Of a stretch of 64,000 nt of DNA, positions 56,108-64,000 are shown one piece after another. Under the pieces are notes generated by a model that saw nothing but the letters and a program-made list of their open reading frames with translations, had not been told where the DNA came from and ran no database searches. Numbering within the stretch: the stretch's first letter is position 1; every line of letters begins with the position of its first letter. The stretch comes from Leptasterias polaris. Lineage: Eukaryota > Echinodermata > Asteroidea > Forcipulatida > Asteriidae. The stretch is from the NCBI GenBank assembly GCA_037783415.1, contig JAZGTN010000098.1, positions 3,100,001 to 3,164,000 on the forward strand, read 5' to 3'. A program made the position numbers and the translations under genes.

Positions 56108-59100
56108 GTAACAAAAATCCTTCTGTTTGTTGCCAAATATGAAATGTGTCAATATTATTATTATTCACACAAGAGCAAATGTAATATGGACAAATATAGC
56201 GCTTCTGCATCCATATCCATGAGGCTGTAGGCAAATGTGGAGTGCATATGGGATTTAATAGATCTATCTTCCAGTGCCTTTCTCACTTGCGACACACAAA
56301 GTTTTAAATGTTAGACTATTATTTCATGACAACAGCATGTTCCATGCGCAAGAAATTTAGTACTTTATTTTAACTTACAACATATCAATTTTGGATAAGT
56401 TTTAGTCTGAAATTTGGCAAAGGTGGTACCAATCCTTGTCCCTTGTGAGAACTATTTGGACTCATCTTGAGACTGCCAAAAATTCAGCTGATGATTTCTG
56501 TTAATTGCGACAATCAAATCAAACAACAACATGAACTTATAAAACGGAAACCATTGTTCGAAAACATGGACACCATTTTTTGTAACTTTTTCACAGGTTA
56601 GTTTTATGATGTGTGTGTTTTTGAAAATGTAATTAATTCATTCTTCAAAACCAATGAATCATACCTTTAATATTATCATTTACACAGCTGACTGTCAGGC
56701 CTTCTTGTTGGAGTGACAAAAATGTGCAAGATCCCCCACCCTCTTGTGACAAATGCTTAAAATAGTTTAGGCTGCAGACAAAGGAAATACATTTCTATGA
56801 TTTCCAATTTCATTAATGCTTTTTTTTGTTTTGCTATTTCATTTTTTGAATTTCTCTTAACAGAAAGCACCAACATTTGATGTCAAGGCACTTATTAAAA
56901 GTCATCCGAAGGGAACATCCATTGAAATGGAGTACGACAAAAACAAAACTGTCACAACAGAGACAAGACTAATGTTAACAACAATTGTGTGTGCAGAGAT
57001 GGTTAAGCGGTTTTCATAGTAAGTTTGCATGATTTATAAGAAATATAGTTGCAGCATAATGGTGGGTCAGTGGGGGTTTCCTCCATTTGTTTTAGACGCA
57101 TTGGTTTGTATGTCCAGGCTCATGCATCCTCTTATGAATTTGTTATAGAGTTCTATGTAACTCATATACATGTATAAATTTATAGAACTAAACAAAAGTT
57201 TATTATTAAACTTTTATAGAATCTTGTTAGTTGATGACCTGTGGAGATCTCTAGCAAGCACGTTTTAAAATGACATGTCAATAGTGGAAATTTGAGAATA
57301 TTGATGAAGTTATGAACAAATTTAAACATTGGGTCGCCATTTTCTACCTGGAGTTGCAAGGAAAACTTTTTAACATTATAGCCTGGTGATCAATATGCCA
57401 TCATGGACTTTGATGCCAATTAGGTTCCCAATATTAACCATTAGCGATTCTCAGATTGTCCAAGCTTAATATATGGTTGGTTCATTGTACATATACATGG
57501 AATGTGCTGGTAGTATCATCAATACTTTGTTATTTTATGAAACTTGCAGCTACCCAACAAGAGACCAGAAGGTGATGGTCGCACAGAACATAATTGAGGC
57601 CTATCCAAACCTATCTTCTGCCAACGTGAATTGCCCTTATGTGAGTGTTTATACAACATGTAATGTACTTGCAATTCATTCACAAAAAGCCCAGATTTCT
57701 AAAAATTAAAGATTAATTTCTCCACAATTTAAAGACTAGAATTTCAAAAGTTGGTTTAATAATAGTCGGTTTTTATACAGCACTTTATCACACTGTATCA
57801 AAGCACTTCAACATTATTATCCCTGGTCACCTGGCCATTTATTTCATTTCTTAAACTATCTCAGCTCCCTGGGGAGTATACAGCCGGTGACTGCGAATAT
57901 GAAGCGCTCCAAGCTGATCATTCACATAAACTATCTCTACCCACAAACGTACCCATTTTACCCCTGGGTGAAGAGAAGCAATTGTAGTTAAGTGTCTTGC
58001 TCAAGGATTCGGACCCACACCCTGATGACTTTTTTTTAGCCACCAGAACTTGAGTCCGGTGCTGTCTGTTAACCACTCGACCACGACATCCCACATATCC
58101 CCATATGTTGCTTTTTACCTCTGTGCCAATCAGTATTTCTCTTCCCCCCCCCCCAATCCACCTCCACACCCTCTCCCTACCTCTACCCTACCTCTCCCCA
58201 CCCAACCCCATCCACCTGCACCCCCAGGCAAACTGAATCTGAACAGATGACAAAAATGAGGAGTGAGTAGAAGTTTAGTGGACATATTGAACACAATAAA
58301 GCTGGAGTTCACATTAACCCATCTGCATAAATAACTTATTACTTTTACACTTCATTTCTGTAGGACGTTTGGTTTGATCCCAGCGATTCCTCAAAAGGCC
58401 ATATAAACACAAAATTCAACACATTGAGACGATCTCTACCAAAGTCGGAGCAACAACGACCAAGGAAGAGTAAACTGACCCCAGCTGAAGTGATTCAACA
58501 CGATAAGAAATGTAAACCGAGCCAAAAGAGGACATTTTCACAACGGGAGGAAATTCCAGAAGGTGAAGAGAAAGAGCTGAGCCTCTTTTGCAAAAGATCT
58601 TCCCTAGAAAAGAAGCAGGAGATAATTGCAGCTATGGAGAAATCATTCAACAATCGTCGAAATTGGATTCAATCAGAGTCACCTTGTGTGGCCGACATCC
58701 TCAAGAGATATCCAAGGTTCCAGAACATCTCAACACTTGTGAGTTCTACTACCTAATGCCGGTTTATACTTGAGAAAATCAGAGTGGGCATTCATACTTT
58801 AAAACAAAAATTATACACGCTGACTTTGCATGTGCGGTGTACAATTCAAACTTTTGAAACTGTTGTAGTACCGCTCCGGTGCCCTTTTGCACGAAATGGC
58901 CGAAGAAAGCAAAAGTTTGCTGCATTTTTAGAATAATTTAATGAATCAAACCAGAAAGCAAAACAAAGCAAGCACATTATATAACTTTAAGGCCATTCTG
59001 TTTGCATATCTTGAACTAAACCTCGCCATTTGTCTTAATTACTGGGTGTATGCATGAAAAAATGTTTGTCCGACTATGCAACCGATCAGTGTGTACAAAC

Positions 59101-61320
59101 TATTAATCTTCAAAAAGTGTGTGTTTGCGAATTTAGATTTACATACTGCGCTTCTCTTCACGCGCTGTGGACTGCAAAAAATAGTTTTCTAATTTCCCTG
59201 TGTTTTCTCTTGTTTTCTTAATAGGTTGACCAAGAATTTCGATTAATGTTTTCTGAGCAAGCCGCCTCGAAACTGATTTCCACCTGGGAAACGAGGTATG
59301 TGCCTGGGATTATTCACATAGCCAAAATGTCGAAAGTGACCAAGATTTCATCCCTCTTGGATGAGCTCTTCAATCCTCACTGTGGAATGATGGATGAGGC
59401 TGAAGCTGATGACTACAAGCCACCATCAGGTAAAGTGACTAGCCTAATATGCATTGAGACAAAACTGTTGCAACATATAGCAGCAAAGATAATTGCAATG
59501 GTGCAACGGGGGGGGGGGGGGGTGGGGGTGGGGACTGTAGTCCAACTTAACCTCTCCTCCCTCCAAATATGACCAGAAAGTGCACTGTAAATGTTGTTAT
59601 TCATCTTTGCAAAAGAAAACACAAATCTTGCATGAAAGCACAGAAAATTTGTTCATGCAACAGTTTAGTCCCTGAATTGGGATATTGAAATAGTTTTATT
59701 TTACCCACCTCCCAGTAAGCTCAAGCACTCTGCATATTATGCTCCACGGTATACGGTCAACATTCTATAACTTTTGCACGTTCTACAAATGTTTAATTTG
59801 CATGTCGCATGCGGAAAGGCATTGAAGCACAGTTACTAATTAACATGCAAGCAGTGGGTTACAAAAGCTACGCCCCAATTACCTCATGGGATATGGATGC
59901 AGAAGCACTACATTTTTCCATATTCAACTCAGGAAAATATTCTTACCATTGCACTCATAAACATTCTTTTGTGTAGTATATGCCATGTACACAGTGTATA
60001 ATGTTATATTATGTTGTTTCTTTAGATGTGATGTCCTTCTATGCATTTCTCCTTCTTATTCATCTTTTGCCATCCCAGACTTCAAAAAAAAGTTCCATTG
60101 CAGACTCTATGGACTACTTTCTAGTGATGAAATCGGTATGTCTTTTGGTCTTTATCAAAAATACAAAGGGTCCATTCTACTGATAGACCATTTGTGCACA
60201 CCATTCAATACCATTTGAACAGTGTTATCAGCAAGTTGATGAAGTTGTTCCACCGTTTGAAACCATTCAAATAATTCTGAATGCCAAGGTGTATTAGGGT
60301 AGCTATACAGTTGGTGTGCTAATTGATCTGGCATGTGAAAATGACACAAAAGAATTTTGTTCTACTGAGACTGGTCATTCAAGACCACTCTATAACTTTA
60401 TCATAAACAATGTCCAGATGAGGTTTTGTATTCAGCTGTCCTACCATTCAAAACCATTTGGTGAGCCAGGGCATAGCACATCTGTTCCACCATTTGAAAC
60501 CATTTGGGTGAATGGTTTTGAGTAGTCACTCAGCTCCCCAGAAAAAGGCACCACGAATAGGAGGGTTAAGTAGGAAACAGTTCTTTATGCTGTATAGACC
60601 TTGCCCACATACGTCACATATCGCAAACTTGGTGTTTAAAAAACTTACATTTTGGTGGTTACCTCCCCATAAGTACACAAGGTTGGGGGTTATTGTAAAC
60701 ATTTAACATATTTGAAACTTTATAATCGCAAAATAGCAATTCATTATTTGGATTCATTTTTCTAGGTAAAATCTGCTTGAGCATGGACGATGCATCTTTA
60801 AATTTGGAAATTCAGTTGTAAAAAACAGTAGCTGATTTTTTCGCACAATCTTCATGGGATCATTTTTTGGTCCTGCTTTTTGCTGGTTAATTCAAAAGAG
60901 AAATACAATAATTTCACAAATGAACTTTTCATGATTGTTTTTAATTTTAATATTCCACACCTTTAGGTTGGTACTAATGTAGAGGACTACCTGCGAGTAA
61001 GAAAACAAAAGGGCCATCAAACCACCCAACCGTATCTTCTCTGCCTTGGAAGTCGGGAATCACCATCACAGTTTTTTGTGATAGTTGACTCCAACGCAGT
61101 GCCATGTAGGAATGATATAACCAGTGCAGTGGACAAGCTATTTAAGCTCCATTATGTGTTTAACCTACACTATACCAACGAATTGGTCTCATTTTTTTCC
61201 TTCCTTGAAAACTATGTGTACCATGTTAATGTACCAAACTCAAAGGTACCCGTTCGGGTGAAGGAACTGATGACTAGCATCACAGCACTGTCACAGTCTC
61301 TGTACCAAAAAGAGCGCTAG
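55754..61320 (+). CDS. PB1-domain 'SAMD3-like' protein, seven coding exons, intact
   Basis: Exons 55,754-56,107; 56,864-57,018; 57,550-57,640; 58,364-58,738; 59,225-59,429; 60,026-60,135; 60,967-61,320 join at GT-AG sites with matching phases (0,2,0,0,1,0) into 547 residues without a stop. Residues about 9-90 resemble a PB1 fold, with an acidic DIDEGDDDDIQLL loop (66-78) and a final RDIRVLLLTGG strand. A Ser-rich linker follows, then a long, mostly helical region with KRYPRF (314-319), VDQEFRLMF (326-334), and a C-terminal domain (431-547) starting VGTNVEDYL. This order is what I know from multi-copy fish and invertebrate proteins labelled 'sterile alpha motif domain-containing protein 3-like'. 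No SAM domain is present here. Biochemical function is unknown. It lies 1.05 kb downstream of the transposase-like gene on the same strand and may share its promoter array. Confidence 0.8.
56864..57018 (+). CDS. SAMD3-like exon 2
   Basis: Acceptor TTTCTCTTAACAG. Reads KAPTFDVKALIKSHPKGTS...VCAEMVKRFS. Donor TCATA/GTAAGT leaves TA, which the C of the next exon completes to Tyr, avoiding the TAG that read-through would give. Confidence 0.75.
57550..57640 (+). CDS. SAMD3-like exon 3
   Basis: Acceptor AAACTTGCAG. Reads (Y)PTRDQKVMVAQNIIEAYPNL...VNCPY. Donor TTAT/GTGAGT. Short helical segment; phases 2 in, 0 out. Confidence 0.75.
57766..58093 (-). repeat. tRNA-derived SINE in intron 3 of the SAMD3-like gene, minus strand
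   Basis: On the minus strand the head reads GTGGTCGAGTGGTTAACAG (A box) and GGGTCCGAATCC (B box). It continues with CTTGAGCAAGACACTTAAC and ends in a GTGCTGTATAAAAACC-type tail. Head related to the S1 SINE, body different. Confidence 0.7.
58140..58230. repeat. C-rich polypyrimidine tract in intron 3
   Basis: About 90 bases almost free of G on the + strand, opening with 12 C and repeating CTACC and CACCC. It lies 130 bases before the exon 4 acceptor. Purely compositional. Confidence 0.7.
58364..58738 (+). CDS. SAMD3-like exon 4
   Basis: Acceptor TTTCTGTAG. Reads DVWFDPSDSSKGHINTKFN, a basic stretch (RRSLPKS, RPRKSKLTP, then CKPSQKR), EEIPEGEEKELSLFCKRSS and ending CVADILKRYPRFQNISTL. Donor CTT/GTGAGT, phase 0. 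The basic stretch may be a nuclear localisation signal (inference). Confidence 0.8.
59225..59429 (+). CDS. SAMD3-like exon 5
   Basis: Acceptor TTTTCTTAATAG. Reads VDQEFRLMFSEQAASKLIST...YVPGIIHIAKMSKVTKISSL...ADDYKPPS. Donor TCAG/GTAAAG leaves one base (G). Confidence 0.8.
60026..60135 (+). CDS. SAMD3-like exon 6
   Basis: Acceptor TTGTTTCTTTAG. The carried G plus AT gives Asp. Reads DVMSFYAFLLLIHLLPSQTS...MDYFLVMKS. Donor ATCG/GTATGT, phase 0. The hydrophobic run FYAFLLLIHLL is also seen in relatives as a buried helix rather than a membrane segment (family knowledge, modest certainty). Confidence 0.75.
60967..61320 (+). CDS. SAMD3-like exon 7 and stop
   Basis: Acceptor CACACCTTTAG. Reads VGTNVEDYLRVRKQKGHQTT, YLLCLGSRESPSQFFVIVDS, IVDSNAVPCRNDITSAVDKL, a mixed alpha/beta domain. 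It ends SQSLYQKER and TAG at 61,320. Confidence 0.8.
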   Translation, partial: VGTNVEDYLRVRKQKGHQTTQPYLLCLGSRESPSQFFVIVDSNAVPCRNDITSAVDKLFKLHYVFNLHYTNELVSFFSFLENYVYHVNVPNSKVPVRVKELMTSITALSQSLYQKER

Positions 61321-61373
61321 CAATTGATAAAGCTGTGATTGACACATCCATGTATGAAAATGAGGGAAATTTT

Positions 61374-61670
61374 GGTAAGGTCCCTAGAATGACATGCAAA
61401 AAATCTGCTAAAATCCAAGTAATGGAATTATGCCTAATTTGCATAAATAAAAAAATTCCTATTAATTTAACATGTTTCCATCCAATTGGTCATAACTTTG
61501 CAATGTTCACAAGATTGCTAATCCCTTGACTAGGGTGTCATAATTTGCGTAATTTCAAAATGGCTGCCAATTTCATGAGTTTACATTGATTTGGTCAAGT
61601 GGTGTTTTAGACACATTTCCGTTAACTCGGATTTAGTGTACTTTTAGTATGTCATTCTAGGGACCATACC
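61374..61670. repeat. MITE with GGTAAGGTCCCTAGAATGACAT ends
   Basis: Left end GGTAAGGTCCCTAGAATGAC, right end GTCATTCTAGGGACCATACC: about 22-bp inverted ends, 297 bp. It starts 53 bases after the stop of the SAMD3-like gene and contains AATAAA at 61,446-61,451, the first poly(A)-like signal after the stop. Confidence 0.8.
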
Positions 61671-62039
61671 AATATGACCAAATGCAATGTGGTTTGAGGT
61701 CATCAAACCACAACTTTCTTGACTTCAGTTGTACAAAAGTTGACATGGACCAGTGCTAATACCATAGCACACAATTGAGTTTGGTTTATTAATATCGAAC
61801 AGTGCATTTAAACACTGTGAACTGATGTGGTTTTTAAAAGTTCTTTCTCTTATTGTTAACATGGAGCATGAGACATTTTAAAGCTCACAGTTTAAGTGTT
61901 TTATTGTTAGGAGTGCTAGTTTACAATATCACAAAATACTTTTTTTCCAAGTATTGAACATGTGAAATAGTGTGCAGCCTTTTGTAACGTTGTATCTTTC
62001 TGTACAAGCCCATATGACATGAGATATGACCTTGCTTTT
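61671..62039. other. No recognisable feature
   Basis: AT-rich. TTAAGTGTTTTATTGTTAGGAGTG at about 61,892-61,915 faintly resembles an inverted form of the element start at 49,808, but the match is too weak to call. Confidence 0.4.
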
Positions 62040-62735
62040 AGTCAGGTGGCTTAGTTAAAAATGTCAATATTTACTGGACAGCGGACAAAGGCACCATTTT
62101 GGGCACAAAGCTTCCTTAGAGCTCACTAATTAATGTTATGATCTGGGTTTTCAAATTCAAAAGTTTACCCCCTTTGTTTTGTACACATGGAAGGGGGGGG
62201 GGGGGGGGGGTTAGGACATAACTCAGTTAGGATGGAAGTGCAGGAATAAGACTTAAATAATGCTGTAGCCCTACCCTAGTCAAGACTAATCACGAAGTTT
62301 GAGATCTTACTCTCTTAAGAATTAATTATTATCAATTGTTAAGTTTAAAAATTAACCCATATTTTTTGTACACACCGTTGGTTGTCTATTGTTGCTGCGA
62401 TTGTTTGTACAAAAATTTACAGCTAGATATTAAATCTTAAAAAGTCAATAACAAATTATTCCTAGGAAGGTAAGATCTCAAACTTAGCAAGTTGTCCCTA
62501 CTAGGGTAGGGCTACTAAATTTTGTAAGTACTATATCTGCACTTTCTTCCTAACTGGAGTTATGTCCTGCCCCCCTCCCATGTGTACAAAACAAAGGGGA
62601 AAACTTTAAAATTTGAAAACCTGGATGGACTCCTTTACTAACATTAATTAATAGACCCTAAGGAAGCTTTGTGCCAAAATTTGACGGTGCTTTTGTCCAT
62701 TATGTCCAGGTAACTTCACTAAGCCACATGGCTAT
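62040..62735. repeat. Long foldback (inverted repeat), ~290-bp arms
   Basis: The left arm (GTGGCTTAGTTA, GGACAAAGGCACC, GGCACAAAGCTTCCTTAG, then CCCTTTGTTTTGTACACATG, GACATAACTCAGTTAGGA, TAGCCCTACCCTAGT, GTTTGAGATCTTAC) is repeated inversely in the right arm. The centre is near 62,380. A run of about 18 G sits in the left arm only (62,193-62,210); the right arm has CCCCCC at the same place. Non-coding. Confidence 0.85.
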
Positions 62736-62879
62736 TACAGTTCCTGGGTGTGTGAATTGTTTATACCAAATACAGAAGTGACCATTGTTGCACAAAAACG
62801 TACAGGGGTAGGACAAATTGAGAAGGTTTTGTAATTGTGAAAAGCACTTACTTTCAATTGCACAGTACAACACAAATAT

Positions 62880-63105
62880 AGACCCATTGCACAACGTGCA
62901 GCACACTTGCACACGCTTCTCCCGTCCGCCATTTTTTGTGTAAAAATGTGCACAAAAGGATGTACATGTGTTTACGCACCTCCGAACAATGCGCGTCTAC
63001 CATTTCTGCCTTTTGGGGGGAGTCCATTCCTTTTGTGCATGTTTTGACACCCAAAATGGCAGACAGGAGACGCGCGTGTATGTGCGCTGCGCGTTGTGCA
63101 ACGGG
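62880..63105. repeat. Second inverted repeat (foldback MITE)
   Basis: GACCCATTGCACAACG at the left faces CGTTGTGCAACGGGTC at the right. GCCATTTTTTGTG and CCAAAATGGC continue the pairing toward the centre. About 225 bp. Confidence 0.7.
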
Positions 63106-63734
63106 TCTATACGTGTGTACTGTCGTTATTCTGCAAAAATGGACTGATAAATGGAAATTTGGGTGATCCTTAGGCTTCAAACAAACAAAATTATATCAGT
63201 TATTTTGTACACATAAATACATGTACAGTGCTTGAATTTTATTGTTGAGGCGGTATTTTTTCTGAAATATTCAGATATTTCACTTGGGATTTGTACATTA
63301 AAAAAGTACCACTTTTGCCGAGTACACCACTTTTGAAAATGATAACGAATTATGTTGATCAATACCAAAAAATTATCACGCACACCTTCTAAAAATGTTC
63401 AATTGTTTGTAATTTAATGATTTGGTAAAATTGATACTTATTGGCTGCGTGCACTTGTTAAATATTGTTGAAAGCCATAATTGATGTTGTCAGTTGATGA
63501 GGGTTTGAAAAGTACTACAAAGGATTCTATCATTAGCTCTTTTTCAACACTTTAAAACCAAAACTATTCCATAAGATTGAAATTGATTTTCTTTTAACAA
63601 CATTTTATGAATTGCACTGACATCACATGCTCAAACAGCGACCGCACGGTGTTAAAATGTGGGCAGATGATTGGACGGCACGTACAAACCTGTGGATGTA
63701 ACTTTATGTTTTGTGATGTCACTGCAAAAGGTCT
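63106..63734. other. No recognisable feature
   Basis: AT-rich spacer, no gene or RNA seen. The 68-codon frame at 63,607 overlaps the palindromic element and is not supported. Confidence 0.4.
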
Positions 63735-63854
63735 GGGCCCAATTTCATGGCTCTGCTTACCGCGGAATTCTGTGCTTAGGTATCATGAATTGTGTGCAAA
63801 AAGGGCTCCGTAAGCGCAGAATTCCGCGGTAAGCAGAGCCATGAAATTGGGCCC
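63735..63854. repeat. Near-perfect hairpin MITE (GGGCCCAATTTCATGG)
   Basis: GGGCCCAATTTCATGGCTCT continuing through GCTTACCGCGGAATTCTG at the left is exactly inverted at the right, giving arms of about 38-40 bp around a ~40-base loop. It belongs to the group at 35,189 and 43,021, but the arms are nearly identical, implying recent origin. Confidence 0.85.
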
Positions 63855-64000
63855 TGTAGTACTGGTGGAAGAGGGCTATTTTATTCGCAGCAGTGTGTGA
63901 TAGACCCATCCATTAAGCCCAGCAGCCTAAATATATTGACCAATCACAGCATTGGCTACGCCACCACTACACTTGGCCAGCAGTATGTGCTCTCTCTAAT

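Noticed and set aside
61892..61915. 3' terminus of the CACTA-like element
   Set aside because: Only a faint resemblance to the inverse of ACACTCTAAAAACTTAAGTG, with several gaps needed.
62854..63180. 108-codon minus-strand frame with many cysteines
   Set aside because: It lies within a foldback repeat whose other strand and arm give similar cysteine- and histidine-rich frames.

Overview
This looks like nuclear DNA of an invertebrate deuterostome, most likely an echinoderm and perhaps a starfish. The reasons are AT-rich DNA, multi-exon genes with GT-AG introns, extracellular modules split at phase 1, dense short inverted-repeat elements and tRNA-derived SINEs. The phylum is inferred from the style of the genes and repeats; no search was run. 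There is no bacterial-type content, CRISPR array or rRNA. All recognisable protein genes lie on the + strand.

Layout. 1-13,200: no recognisable gene, only dispersed repeats: MITEs, SINEs, a minisatellite and a Penelope-type hammerhead ribozyme remnant. 13,200-41,120: one long gene for a secreted mosaic protease. A signal-peptide exon (14,070) and a second candidate signal exon (16,184) precede a long intron, then an SRCR exon (29,388), three fibronectin type III exons (31,584, 33,228, 37,788) and one exon for the whole trypsin-like domain (40,096-40,880). Every junction is phase 1, and the joined frame is 754 residues without a stop. 41,120-49,800: repeats only, including nested MITEs, a tRNA-like SINE head and a second hammerhead-like motif.

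49,808-61,320 is the most unusual part. It begins with the terminus ACACTCTAAAAAC, shared with small non-autonomous elements elsewhere in the window. Three diverged copies of a promoter and noncoding first exon follow. Next comes a C2H2 zinc-finger protein (53,224-54,702) whose C-terminal half reads like the core of a CACTA/EnSpm (tnp2-type) transposase but stops just where the HD motif is expected. Then comes an intact seven-exon gene for a 547-residue protein with a PB1-like N-terminus, of the type annotated as 'SAMD3-like' in fish and invertebrates. I propose a two-gene CACTA-like mobile element, or its domesticated descendant: transposase-type DNA-binding protein plus accessory protein, loosely comparable to TNPD/TNPA of plant En/Spm. 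The 3' terminus was not found in the window, so the element is unproven.

61,321-64,000 is again repeat DNA: a MITE at the 3' end of the SAMD3-like gene, a ~700-bp foldback, a second inverted repeat and a near-perfect hairpin element. The many other short open frames are not supported as genes.
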